A stretch of DNA of 64,000 bases, taken from contig NZ_JAFCJJ010000026.1 in the NCBI RefSeq assembly GCF_018131015.1, forward strand, positions 1 through 64,000. Direction: 5' to 3'. Position numbers and translations under genes: made by a program. Shown here piece by piece: positions 17,216 to 25,681 of this stretch. Source of the DNA: Bradyrhizobium diazoefficiens (lineage in GTDB: Bacteria > Pseudomonadota > Alphaproteobacteria > Rhizobiales > Xanthobacteraceae). The notes under the pieces are model-generated. The model was not told the DNA's origin, did no database searches, and worked only from the letters and a program-made list of their open reading frames with translations. Within the stretch, counting starts at the first letter, position 1, and the number at the start of each line of letters is the position of its first letter.

Positions 17216-18748
17216 TCACAACGGCAAATTGTCGTGCTTCTTCGCCGGCGCTTCCACCTTCTTGTCCTTCAGCATCGCGAGCGCGCGGGCGATGCGCTTG
17301 CGGGTCGAGTGCGGCATGATGACGTCGTCGATGTAGCCGCGCTCCGCTGCGATAAAGGGTGACAGGAAGCGGTCTTCGTATTCCTTGGTGCGGGCGGCGA
17401 TCTTGTCGGGGTCGCCGAGGTCGGCGCGGAAAATGATCTCTACCGCGCCCTTGGCGCCCATCACGGCGATCTGGGCGGTCGGCCAGGCGTAGTTCATGTC
17501 GGCGCCGATCTCCTTGGACGCCATGACGTCGAAGGCGCCGCCATAGGCCTTGCGGGTGATGATGGTGACGAGCGGCACCGTGCACTGCGAGTAGGCGAAC
17601 AGCAGCTTTGCGCCGTGCTTGATCAGGCCGCCATATTCTTGGCTCGTGCCCGGCAGGAAGCCCGGCACGTCGACGAAGGTGACGATCGGGATGTTGAAGG
17701 CGTCGCAGAAGCGGACGAAGCGCGCGGCTTTCCGCGAGGCATCGCTGTCGAGCACGCCGGCCAGCACCATCGGCTGGTTGGCGACGAAGCCGACGGTTCG
17801 GCCGGCGATGCGGCCGAAGCCGGTGACGATGTTCTTGGCGAAGGCTTCCGCGATCTCGAAGAAGTCGCCCTCGTCCACGACCTTCAGGATCAGCTCCTTC
17901 ATGTCGTAGGGCTTGTTCGGATTGTCGGGGATCAGCGTGTCGAGCGACATATCGAGGCGCTCGATCGAATCGAAGCTCGGCCATTCCGGCACGCCGTCGC
18001 TGTTGTTGGACGGCAGGAAGTCGATCAGGCGCCGCATCTGCAAGAGCGTCTCGACGTCGTTCTCGAAGGCGCCGTCCGCGATCGATGAGCGCGTGGCATG
18101 CACCGAGGCGCCGCCGAGTTCCTCGGCGGTGACGACCTCGTTGGTGACGGTCTTCACCACGTCGGGGCCGGTGACGAACATGTAGCTGGTGTTCTTCACC
18201 ATGAAGATGAAGTCGGTCATGGCCGGCGAATAGACGTCGCCGCCGGCGCAGGGGCCCATGATGACGGAGATCTGCGGGATCACGCCGGAGGCGAGCACGT
18301 TGCGGCGGAAGACGTAGGAGTAGCCGGCCAGCGCCGCGACGCCCTCCTGGATGCGGGCGCCGCCCGCGTCATAGAGGCCGATGATGGGCGCGCGCGCCTT
18401 CATCGCCATGTCCTGAAGTTTCGTGATCTTCAGCGCATGGGTTTCCGACAGCGAGCCGCCGAACACCGTAAAATCCTTGGCGAAGACGAAGGTCTTGCGG
18501 CCATTGACCGTGCCCCAGCCGGTGACGACGCCGTCGCCGGGCACCCTGGTCTTCTCCATGCCGAACTCGGTGGAGCGGTGCTCGACGAACATGTCGAACT
18601 CCTCGAACGATCCCTTGTCGAGCAAGAGCTCGATGCGCTCGCGCGCGGTCAGCTTGCCGCGGGCGTGCTGCGCCTCGATGCGCTTCTCCCCGCCGCCGAG
18701 CTTGGCGCCGGCACGACGATCTTCAAGGGCGTCCAGGATATGTTTCAT
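17216..18748 (-). CDS. pccB: Propionyl-CoA carboxylase beta subunit (carboxyltransferase)
   Basis: A 510-residue carboxyltransferase that moves CO2 from carboxybiotin to propionyl-CoA, giving methylmalonyl-CoA. Visible: the N-terminal GKLTARERIELLLDKGSFEE block, the oxyanion-type GGARIQEGVAALAGYSYVF and GPCAGGDVYSPAMTDF motifs in the N-domain, and VDVPGFLPGTSQEYGGLIKHGAKLL with AYGGAFDVMASK in the C-domain, all characteristic of PccB. Length is normal. GGGAG precedes the ATG. The biotin-carrying alpha subunit gene is not adjacent within this window. Acetyl- or methylcrotonyl-CoA carboxylases are less likely given the close PccB pattern. Confidence 0.95.
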   Translation of the reverse strand: MKHILDALEDRRAGAKLGGGEKRIEAQHARGKLTARERIELLLDKGSFEEFDMFVEHRSTEFGMEKTRVPGDGVVTGWGTVNGRKTFVFAKDFTVFGGSLSETHALKITKLQDMAMKARAPIIGLYDAGGARIQEGVAALAGYSYVFRRNVLASGVIPQISVIMGPCAGGDVYSPAMTDFIFMVKNTSYMFVTGPDVVKTVTNEVVTAEELGGASVHATRSSIADGAFENDVETLLQMRRLIDFLPSNNSDGVPEWPSFDSIERLDMSLDTLIPDNPNKPYDMKELILKVVDEGDFFEIAEAFAKNIVTGFGRIAGRTVGFVANQPMVLAGVLDSDASRKAARFVRFCDAFNIPIVTFVDVPGFLPGTSQEYGGLIKHGAKLLFAYSQCTVPLVTIITRKAYGGAFDVMASKEIGADMNYAWPTAQIAVMGAKGAVEIIFRADLGDPDKIAARTKEYEDRFLSPFIAAERGYIDDVIMPHSTRKRIARALAMLKDKKVEAPAKKHDNLPL

Positions 18749-18768
18749 TTGCTCCCGCCAGGTCTTAA

Positions 18769-18798
18769 CCTAAGTCGATTTGGCCTAAATCGATTTGC
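18769..18798. promoter_or_regulatory. Tandem 15-bp direct repeat upstream of pccB
   Basis: CCTAAGTCGATTTGG (18769-18783) is followed directly by CCTAAATCGATTTGC (18784-18798), matching at 13 of 15 positions. The pair starts 21 bp upstream of the pccB start codon, in the space shared with the divergent gene at 18912. It may be a binding site for a regulator; none is identified. Confidence 0.5.
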
Positions 18799-18911
18799 CG
18801 GGGGTTCTAACACGGCATTTTGCGGCCCGGGAAGCGGCTTTCGGTCCCGCAGGGCAGTCCTGCCATAGCGTGAAAGCGCAAGGAATTTCAGAGTTTTGCT
18901 GGGAGGAGACG

Positions 18912-19310
18912 ATGGACGAGCAAGCGACCGGCGCAGTGACGGGCGGCGTCAAGATCCTGCTCCGGCTGGAGGGCCTGACCCTGTTTCTCGGCATGGTGGT
19001 GCTCTACGCGAGCTGGGAAGGCTCCTGGTGGGTGTTCGCCCTGCTGTTCTTCGTCCCGGACTTGAGCTTCCTGGCATACCTGTCCGACGCCAAATTCGGC
19101 GCCCTCGTCTACAACGCCGCCCACAGTTACATGGCGCCGGTGGCGCTGATGACCTTCGGCTTCGGCTTCGCCTCGCCCCTGGTCCTGTCCATCGCCCTGA
19201 TCTGGCTCGCCCATATCGGCATCGACCGGGCGCTCGGCTATGGCCTGAAATATTCCACCGGCTTCAATTTCACCCATCTCGGGCGGATCGGCCGGCGGCC
19301 TGCCGCCTGA
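18912..19310 (+). CDS. DUF4260-family membrane protein
   Basis: A 132-residue protein with about four membrane helices. ILLRLEGLTLFLGMVVLYAS, FFVPDLSFLAYL, KFGALVYNAAHSYMAP and ALIWLAHIGIDRALGYGLKY are the conserved blocks of DUF4260, a small integral membrane family of unknown role. GGGAGGAG sits upstream of the ATG at 18912. Its promoter region is shared with pccB. Confidence 0.85.
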   Translation: MDEQATGAVTGGVKILLRLEGLTLFLGMVVLYASWEGSWWVFALLFFVPDLSFLAYLSDAKFGALVYNAAHSYMAPVALMTFGFGFASPLVLSIALIWLAHIGIDRALGYGLKYSTGFNFTHLGRIGRRPAA

Positions 19311-19464
19311 GCCGCGGCGCGGGATAGCGGGCATTTTGTCCTCAGGGCCGGTTGACCGGGCCAGCCGATTCAGGCTTGCTCCGCGTCACGATCAGGCGCC
19401 GGATGATTGTGTGAGCCCAGTCGGTACGGCGGTGATCACCACGTCCGGCTGCAAGCGTCACCCC

Positions 19465-20061
19465 ATGTCCGCCACCGTCGTCACCCTGCCGCCGAAGAGT
19501 TCGTCCGAGACCACCGACTTCCTGCGGCGGATGGCCAGCATGGTGTCGGAGCGGAACGGCGAGATGCTGCTGCGCGCGGCCGCCCTGATCGAGGCGCTGG
19601 CGCAGCGCACCATGTCGGCCGAACGGCTGTTTCACGAGCAGCAGAGCGAGAGCACCCGCAATGTCGAGCTGCGCGAGGCCGCCGAGCTTGCTTCCGACGC
19701 GATGGTCAAACAGGTCGAGGCGCTGCGGGCGCAACTCGCCGAGGTGACGGCGGCGGCCGCCGCCGAGCGCGCCACTTTCGACACCGAGCGCGGCAGGCTG
19801 CTTGGCCTGATGCAGGATGCGGAAGGCCATATCGGTAAGCTCACATCCGAGCTCGAGACGCTGCGCGCCTCTGTCGATGGTTTGAACGAGACCCTGGTCT
19901 CCGTACCGGTCGAGGTGCTGAAGCTGGCGCGGACGCAGTTCGACTATCTCTCCAGCGGCTTTGCGCGGCGCGGCGACGTGATCGCGCAGGCCATGAGCGA
20001 GATCGGCGCCTTTGCCATCGACCAGGCGCTTGCGAACAAGAAGCCGGCCGGCAAGGCCTGA
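19465..20061 (+). CDS. Coiled-coil protein (unknown)
   Basis: A 198-residue soluble protein. Residues about 25-60 are helical, followed by a long Glu/Ala/Arg coiled coil (about 60-155, including EALRAQLAEVTAAAAAERATFDTERGRL), then a C-terminal module with LARTQFDYLSSGFARRGDVIAQAMSEIGA. The layout suggests a homo-oligomeric scaffold; no catalytic motif is visible. The start at 19465 (MSATVVTL) is the best-placed Met, but the longer frame back to 19336 cannot be excluded. Confidence 0.65.
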   Translation: MSATVVTLPPKSSSETTDFLRRMASMVSERNGEMLLRAAALIEALAQRTMSAERLFHEQQSESTRNVELREAAELASDAMVKQVEALRAQLAEVTAAAAAERATFDTERGRLLGLMQDAEGHIGKLTSELETLRASVDGLNETLVSVPVEVLKLARTQFDYLSSGFARRGDVIAQAMSEIGAFAIDQALANKKPAGKA

Positions 20062-20130
20062 GGCCGCCCTTCCGCAAATTGACAGCGCACAGGCCCGTTG
20101 CTCTACTGACCAAAAATCAGGGAGGATCCA

Positions 20131-21123
20131 ATGGCCACCCACCGGCGCGCCATCACAGCGCTGATTGCGCTGTGCGTTTCAACCGTGCTGGCCAATGCCC
20201 AGTCCCTGCCCAGGGAAGTCGCCACCCGCGCCGAAATCTATCCGATCCCCTCGCTCACGCTCTCCGACCAGCAATTTTTGAGCGGCGATGCGGCCGCGGG
20301 CAAGCCGGTGACGGTTGCGGGCGAATTCCGCGTCGCGCAAGGCAGCGGCAAACTTCCCGTCGTCGTGCTGATGCACGGTTCGAGCGGCGTCGGCGCGACG
20401 ACGGAGGCCTGGGTCCACGCGTTCAACGCCCTCGGAATCTCCACCTTCGTCATCGATGGGTTTACCGGCCGCGGCCTGACCGTGGTCGGCCCGAACCAGG
20501 CCCTGCTTGGCCGCCTCAATCTCATCATCGACATCTACCGTTCGCTGGAGATCCTGGCCAGGCATCCCCGCGTCGACGCCGACCGCATCGTTCTGATGGG
20601 TTTTTCGCGCGGCGGACAAGCGACGCTCTATGCGAGCCTCGACCGCTTCAACAAGCTCTGGAACAAGTCCGGCGTGCAGTTCGCCGCCTACATCCCGTTC
20701 TATCCGGATTGCTCGACGACCTACGTCGGCGATAGCGAGGTTGCCGCGCGCCCGATCCGCATCTTCCACGGCACGCCGGACGACTATAATCCGGTGAAGA
20801 GCTGCAAGGCCTTCGTCGAACGGCTGAAAGCTGCCGGACGCGACGTGGTGCTGACCGAATACCCCGACAGCGCGCACGGTTTTGACAGCGGCCTGCTCGG
20901 CGTCAGCACGGTCGCGGTCTCCGCCAACGCCCAGACCGTGCGCAACTGCAATATCAGGGAAGGCGACGGCGGCGTCTTGATGAACGCCGAGACACAGGCG
21001 CCCTTCACCTACAAGGACGCCTGTGTCGAGCTCAATCCGCATGTCGGCGGCAATCCCGCCACGGCCGCAGAGTCCCGCAAGGCCGTGGTGGATTTCCTGC
21101 AGGCGCTGCTCAAGCTGGGTTGA
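20131..21123 (+). CDS. Secreted dienelactone hydrolase-family protein
   Basis: A 330-residue protein with a signal peptide (about 1-24, ending NAQS). The alpha/beta hydrolase core shows LMHGSSGVGATTEAW, the nucleophile elbow MGFSRGGQATLYAS and a late catalytic His in YPDSAHGFD. The nucleophile is Ser (FSRGG) rather than the Cys of classical dienelactone hydrolases, so it is more likely an esterase or peptidase-like hydrolase. GGAGG lies 8 nt upstream of the ATG. The substrate is unknown. Confidence 0.85.
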   Translation: MATHRRAITALIALCVSTVLANAQSLPREVATRAEIYPIPSLTLSDQQFLSGDAAAGKPVTVAGEFRVAQGSGKLPVVVLMHGSSGVGATTEAWVHAFNALGISTFVIDGFTGRGLTVVGPNQALLGRLNLIIDIYRSLEILARHPRVDADRIVLMGFSRGGQATLYASLDRFNKLWNKSGVQFAAYIPFYPDCSTTYVGDSEVAARPIRIFHGTPDDYNPVKSCKAFVERLKAAGRDVVLTEYPDSAHGFDSGLLGVSTVAVSANAQTVRNCNIREGDGGVLMNAETQAPFTYKDACVELNPHVGGNPATAAESRKAVVDFLQALLKLG

Positions 21124-21145
21124 GACAGTCCGGCTTGCACGATGC

Positions 21146-21240
21146 CGTAGGGTGGGCAAAGCGACAGCGTGCCCACCAACTACAGATCACGGTATGAAGA
21201 GATGGTGGGCACGGCGCTACGCGCCTTTGCCCACCCTACG
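21146..21240. repeat. Inverted repeat with CGTAGGGTGGGCAAAG arms
   Basis: CGTAGGGTGGGCAAAG (21146-21161) is exactly complementary to 21225-21240. Inside are a second pair of partly complementary GTGCCCACC/GGTGGGCAC blocks. The same 16-mer starts another hairpin at 39299. Both copies lie between convergent genes, consistent with a dispersed intergenic element that can end transcription. Confidence 0.8.
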
Positions 21241-21258
21241 ATTTTCGCGGAATGCCCC

Positions 21259-21915
21259 CTACGGCTCGCCCGGCTTGAACGGCTCCTGCTTGTCCGGTGG
21301 CACCGTCTCTTCTGCCATCGCGAGCAGCATCGCGACCATCACGTAATTGCCGGCGAGCGCGGTGAGGTCCACGATCTGCTGGTCGTTGAAGATCTTCTTG
21401 GCGCGCGCATAGGTCTCGTCGGAGATCCTCTTGGTCGTGGTGAGCTCGGTGACGAAGTCGTAGACCACGGTCTCGTCCTCCGCCATCTTCGACGGGCGCT
21501 TGTTGGCCTTGAGCTCCGCGATGATGTCGGCCGACAGGCCCGCTTTCGCCGCAAGCGGCGCGTGCGCGAACCATTCCACCTGCGAGCGCCACTGCCGCCC
21601 GATGATCAGGATCGCGAACTCGTTGAGCTTGGTCGGGACCGAGGTTTCCCAACGCAGATAGTGAAACAGGTCGAACAGGCGCTGGCCGAGCACGGGGCTG
21701 CGGATCATCGGATTATAGGGCCCGCCGATGCCGACGCTCGACACCTTCATGATCTGCTCGCCGAGCGGCTTCTGCTTGGCGTCGAGCTGGTCCATGGTGA
21801 GCTGCGGAAAGCGCGGCTCCTTGCTGATGGCGGGTGCCGCAAACATCGTGGCGGCGAGCCAGCCGCCGGTGGCCGCAACCGCAAGCGACGACAGCCAGAT
21901 TGGTGTTGAATTCAT
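21259..21915 (-). CDS. Carboxymuconolactone decarboxylase family protein
   Basis: A 218-residue protein with an N-terminal hydrophobic export signal (about 1-25) and an all-helical AhpD/CMD-like domain (LRWETSVPTKLNEFAILIIGRQWRSQVEWFAHAPLA, then TYARAKKIFNDQQIVDLTALAGNYVMVAMLL). The pattern matches the CMD family; the redox CxxC pair of true AhpD is absent, which favours a decarboxylase-like or non-enzymatic member. The start at 21915 is chosen because GGGAGGA lies just upstream. Confidence 0.82.
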   Translation of the reverse strand: MNSTPIWLSSLAVAATGGWLAATMFAAPAISKEPRFPQLTMDQLDAKQKPLGEQIMKVSSVGIGGPYNPMIRSPVLGQRLFDLFHYLRWETSVPTKLNEFAILIIGRQWRSQVEWFAHAPLAAKAGLSADIIAELKANKRPSKMAEDETVVYDFVTELTTTKRISDETYARAKKIFNDQQIVDLTALAGNYVMVAMLLAMAEETVPPDKQEPFKPGEP

Positions 21916-21981
21916 TGTTGTCCTCCCGACCATTTTTGCCTGGTCGGAAGGATGCTAGTCCAGCGGCTGCGTGCGGTGAAG

Positions 21982-22839
21982 CTAGATCGCGCCGATCTCG
22001 GCAAGGCAGTCTTGCGTCAGCGTCATGCGGGCTGCGACATGGCGGGGCTCGGGGCAATCCATGTTGAGCGCGAACACGGTGTGCGCCTCGCCCTTCTCGG
22101 CCCAGCCGACCATCCAGCCGAGCGACGGCTCGCCGCGCTCGGCGCCGAGCAGGCCCGACTTGGCGCGGATGATGCTGTCGCCCACCTTGGTCACCGGCAG
22201 GATGTCGGCGACCAGATCCTGGCTGCGCTTGCTGATCGGCAGCGCGCGGCGGCGCAGCCGGTCGACGAAGTCGATCTGCTCGACCGGATCGATGCGCAGA
22301 TTCCCGGTGAGCCAGAACTGGTCAATGCCGCCGCCGATATCGCGATTGCCGTAGTCGAACAGGTCGACATACTTTTGCATCCGTGCCTGCCCGATGCGGC
22401 GCGCGATCTCCTGATAGACCGGCACGGCACTGACCGCGATGGCGCTGCGCAGCGTGTGATCCTTGTTCCAGGCCTCGATCGACCGCTTCACGCCGTCCCA
22501 CGGGAAGACGTCCTTGTCGGGGTCGGCGACAACGCCAGTCTCGAGCGCGATCAGCGAGTTCGGAATCTTGAAGGTCGAGGCCGGCAGCTTCCCTTCGCCG
22601 GAGCGCTCCTTGTCGCTGGCGACGATCAGGTAGTCCTCGACCTTGTAGCCGACGAAGGTGCCCGATGTGCCGAGGTCGGTGAAGCGCTTTACGAGGCTGT
22701 CGCGGAATTCATTGCGCGGGGGCGCGACATTGGCCAGCGCGCGCCGCGGCATGGCGGCAGTTGCGGCGAGAAGGCCGAGAGTGAAACGGCGGGTCAGCAA
22801 GGGCGGCATCCGTTGAACGATGAAAGTGGCCGGGACCAT
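21982..22839 (-). CDS. Class D (OXA-type) beta-lactamase
   Basis: A 285-residue exported serine hydrolase with all class D marks: STFK at 88-91 (nucleophile Ser88, Lys91), SAV at 137-139, YGN at 163-165, FW at 175-176 and KSG at 227-229. The N-terminus has a twin-arginine-like TRRFTLGLLAATAA stretch, suggesting Tat or Sec export. It would open beta-lactam rings in the periplasm; the hydrolysis range cannot be judged. It stands alone next to the flagellar-type genes with no mobile element near, so it looks like an intrinsic chromosomal gene. The start could also be the Met at 22809. Confidence 0.9.
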   Translation of the reverse strand: MVPATFIVQRMPPLLTRRFTLGLLAATAAMPRRALANVAPPRNEFRDSLVKRFTDLGTSGTFVGYKVEDYLIVASDKERSGEGKLPASTFKIPNSLIALETGVVADPDKDVFPWDGVKRSIEAWNKDHTLRSAIAVSAVPVYQEIARRIGQARMQKYVDLFDYGNRDIGGGIDQFWLTGNLRIDPVEQIDFVDRLRRRALPISKRSQDLVADILPVTKVGDSIIRAKSGLLGAERGEPSLGWMVGWAEKGEAHTVFALNMDCPEPRHVAARMTLTQDCLAEIGAI

Positions 22840-22869
22840 GCAGCCGCCATCGTGGTGAAACGATGACGG

Positions 22870-23133
22870 CTATCGTCCCCGCCCCGACAGCCGCAGCACG
22901 AACACCAGCACCTCCGCGACGGCCTTGTAGAGATCCGGCGGGATTTCGTCGCCGAGCTCGACCCTGGACAGGGCGCCTGCCAGGATCTCGTTCTCCTCGA
23001 TCGGAATGTCATGGGCTTTGGCGATCTCGACGATCTTCTCGCCGATCGTGCCCTTGCCCTTGGCGACGACCACCGGCGCGCCGCTGCCCTTCTCGTAATG
23101 CAGCGCGATCGCGAGCTTGCTCTCTTCGCTCAT
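22870..23133 (-). CDS. FlhB C-terminal-domain homologue (FhlB-type)
   Basis: An 87-residue protein resembling only the cytoplasmic C-terminal domain of FlhB/YscU: LAIALHYEKGSGAPVVVAKGKGTIGEKIVEIAKAHDIPIEENEILAGALSRVELGDEIPPDLYKAVAEVLVFV. The full FlhB membrane part and the NPTH self-cleavage site are absent. Such stand-alone proteins are thought to substitute for or modulate the FlhB switch domain in flagellar export. The gene overlaps the fliK-like gene by 4 nt (ATGA), so the two are translationally coupled. Confidence 0.85.
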   Translation of the reverse strand: MSEESKLAIALHYEKGSGAPVVVAKGKGTIGEKIVEIAKAHDIPIEENEILAGALSRVELGDEIPPDLYKAVAEVLVFVLRLSGRGR

Positions 23134-24755
23134 GTGGCGCGATCCAGGAAGTGGCCGGCGCGGGCCGGTGCGGGCTGCGGCGGCGTGCCGTCGCGCACCA
23201 GGATGTCGCCGGGCTTGAGCTCGGCCCTGGCCAGGGCCTGGTTGAGCTCACCGATCCCGTCGCGGAGCCGCTCGGCCGTCGCCGGGCGCTCCGCCCACAT
23301 CCGCACAGACGTCTTGCCGCCGCTCAGCGTGACCAGCGCATGCACGGGGCCGGCCGGCTCGACATTGAGCGAGAAGCGCGCGCGCCAGGCGCGCTTGGCG
23401 GGATCGGCCGGATCATCGCCGCCGTCGCGCGAAATCTCGAACTGCGCCATCGCCGTGCCCTGCGGAGTTGCAAACGGAATTTCGAAATTCCACTGCGGCA
23501 TGGTCGGGTCGATGCGGTGACCGCCGGCGTCGACGCGATCGGGGAGCGAGGCGATCTGGAGCAAGGTCTGGCGGGCGATAGCGGCATCGGTGTCGTCGCG
23601 CAGGCGATGCACGGTCGCGGAGAGCGGCATATCCGGCGCGAGCGATGGCGAGGCGATCGACTGCGGCGCCGGCAGCGCACCACGGAACGGCGGCGGCGCG
23701 GTGCGTGCGGCGGCTTCGAAGAGGTGGCTATCCGGCATGGCCTTGCTCGCACCCGGCGAATTGCCGGTCATGCGCGGCAGGTTTTGGCTGACCTCCTGCA
23801 GCAGGCTCGCGGCAAGGCCGGCGGACATGGTTTTCGGCATCGCAGCCTGGGGCGCACGGCCTTCGATGTCAGCCAACACGACGACCGCGGTATTGGCGCT
23901 GCGCGGTATTTGCAGCGGCTGGGCGATGTCCGGTTCGGCCGGGGGCGGTGCGACCTGCAACGCCGCGCCCGCGGTCCGAACCGGCGCGGCGACGGCCGGC
24001 TGCGGTGTTGCGGTGGGGCTCGAAGGAGGCGCAGCGGCCGGTGCCGGCGCCTGTGGCGCGGTCTCCAGCGTCGCCAAGGTCTGGCGCAGCACCAGCAGCG
24101 CCGCCTTCAGGTCCGGCATCGTGCCCGCGGACGGTATCGTGCCCGCGGCGAGCGAAGCCTCGAGGAACAGGCCGGACTTCTGGACGGCGGACTTGATGTC
24201 GCCGCCGTCGAGCCCGGTGTCGAGCGGTGTCTGCTGCGCCAGCACGTCCAGCACGGCCTGCTTCAGTCCCACCGGCAGATCGCTGCCGGTGACGACCGAA
24301 GCGAGGTTGGCGAACAATGGCGCCTGGCTGCCTTGCCGGGTCACGGCCTCGGCCGAGGCCATTTGGACAGCGACCTGCTCCACGGGCGTCAGTGTGTTGC
24401 GCGCCACGCTTGCGGACGGCGCGAGCGGCGGGCTCTCCACCAGAGCGGCCGCGCGCGGCGTCAGCGTGACCTGATCGGGGGCCGCCTCGCCTGCCCCGTT
24501 GACCACGGCAAGCCGGATGGTGCCGTCGTTCTGCGAGACCGCGAGCTGCAGGTTCTGGCCCGGCGACAGCGCCACCTCCGACATCACGTCGAGCGACAGG
24601 TTGGCGATCGCAATCCGCACCAGATTGTCGGCGAGCACGCTGACGACCCTGGCATCGACCACGCTGCCGGCCTGCAGCACGAGATCGGGCGTCGCCGCGT
24701 CAGCGATGGGGCTGGCGGCACTGACGGGGACGATAGAGCTTATCGGCGTCGGCAT
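23130..24755 (-). CDS. FliK-like flagellar hook-length control protein
   Basis: A 541-residue protein. The N-terminal two thirds are low-complexity Ala/Pro/Thr-rich (the ruler-like region). The C-terminus (about 430-525) holds a Flg_hook-type domain: RFSLNVEPAGPVHALVTLSGGKTSVRMWAERPATAERLRDGIGELNQALARAEL. FliK measures hook length and switches export specificity through the FlhB C-terminal domain. Pairing with an FlhB-C homologue supports a functional unit, but no other flagellar gene is in this window, so the target system is unknown. It overlaps the next gene by 4 nt. Confidence 0.8.
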   Translation of the reverse strand: MPTPISSIVPVSAASPIADAATPDLVLQAGSVVDARVVSVLADNLVRIAIANLSLDVMSEVALSPGQNLQLAVSQNDGTIRLAVVNGAGEAAPDQVTLTPRAAALVESPPLAPSASVARNTLTPVEQVAVQMASAEAVTRQGSQAPLFANLASVVTGSDLPVGLKQAVLDVLAQQTPLDTGLDGGDIKSAVQKSGLFLEASLAAGTIPSAGTMPDLKAALLVLRQTLATLETAPQAPAPAAAPPSSPTATPQPAVAAPVRTAGAALQVAPPPAEPDIAQPLQIPRSANTAVVVLADIEGRAPQAAMPKTMSAGLAASLLQEVSQNLPRMTGNSPGASKAMPDSHLFEAAARTAPPPFRGALPAPQSIASPSLAPDMPLSATVHRLRDDTDAAIARQTLLQIASLPDRVDAGGHRIDPTMPQWNFEIPFATPQGTAMAQFEISRDGGDDPADPAKRAWRARFSLNVEPAGPVHALVTLSGGKTSVRMWAERPATAERLRDGIGELNQALARAELKPGDILVRDGTPPQPAPARAGHFLDRAT

Positions 24756-24810
24756 CTCAAGGGGTCCGGGAAACGCAGGCCAACCCTAGGCCGCCGTCGT
24801 AAACCCCTCG

Positions 24811-25605
24811 TTAAGGACCTTCGGCCACGGGCGCCTTCACGGCCGCCAGCACCGCTACGGCAGCCTCGAAATCCCGCAAGCGGGCGGCGCGGCGGGCCGC
24901 CGCCTCCTCGTCCACGCCCCATTGGTCGGTGTTCCAGTCCTCATCGACATGAGCGGCCGCCCAGACCTGATCGGCATCGCGCATGCCATGGGCCAGCGCC
25001 AGCGCCAGCAGGGCCGAGCCGGTCAGGGTCGCCACCACGTGGAGGGCGGCGACCGACCAGGCATCCCCCGGCAGCGCGGCACGCGCGGCCGCGACCGCCT
25101 CGTCCGGCTGCTTCACGGGCATGATGCCCTCGGACAGGATGAAATGGGCGCCCAGTGTCTCCGCGGCCCAGAACAGCACGGGGTCCCAGTGTGCCGCCTC
25201 GCGCGCGACCAGCCCCTCAGGGTGGCCGGCGCGATAGAACAGCAGATCTGACCCGAAATATTTCGCCAGATCCTCGCTGACGAGCTCGACGCGATCGACG
25301 ACGCCCTCGACCACGCTATTGGCGATCCGCGTCAGCGGCATGGTCACGGGGTCGATCGTCTCGACCTGGGCCGCCCATTCGCCGGCGACCGCTTCGGCCA
25401 GCGCGCGCGAGGGGATGACCACCTGGCGGCTGGAGGGCGTCCGGATCGGCCTGCCGTCGAGCGTGATGGCGAAGCCGCCGTCGGCGGCTGTGATCCCGGT
25501 CTCCTTGTAGAAGCGCTTGCGCTGCGGCGTCCGCGCGGACTGGCGGGCCGATTCCTGCGGATCGAGCGGGGACTGCCCCGCGGCTTCTTCGAACAATTCG
25601 CGCAT
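24811..25605 (-). CDS. Atp12-family F1-ATPase assembly chaperone
   Basis: A 264-residue protein with the Atp12 family signature: RKRFYKETGITAADGGFAITLDGRPIRTPSSRQVVIPSRALAEAVAGEWAAQ, then MPLTRIANSVVEGV and YFGSDLLFYRAGHPEGLVAREAAHWDP. Atp12 helps assemble the F1 part of ATP synthase (binding the alpha subunit) in mitochondria and alphaproteobacteria. Length is normal. The gene ends 55 nt before the fliK-like gene. Confidence 0.92.
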   Translation of the reverse strand: MRELFEEAAGQSPLDPQESARQSARTPQRKRFYKETGITAADGGFAITLDGRPIRTPSSRQVVIPSRALAEAVAGEWAAQVETIDPVTMPLTRIANSVVEGVVDRVELVSEDLAKYFGSDLLFYRAGHPEGLVAREAAHWDPVLFWAAETLGAHFILSEGIMPVKQPDEAVAAARAALPGDAWSVAALHVVATLTGSALLALALAHGMRDADQVWAAAHVDEDWNTDQWGVDEEAAARRAARLRDFEAAVAVLAAVKAPVAEGP

Positions 25606-25681
25606 GTGAGTTTTTGGTTCCGGTCACTTTGGGCTAGGCTTTTAAGATAAGACCTGTGGCCGATAAAGCGAGCGGCGGGCA

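Noticed and set aside
23130..24755. Low-complexity N-terminal part of the FliK-like protein as a sign of pseudogene
   Set aside because: Ala/Pro/Thr-rich ruler regions are normal for FliK, the C-terminal domain is intact and there is no internal stop.
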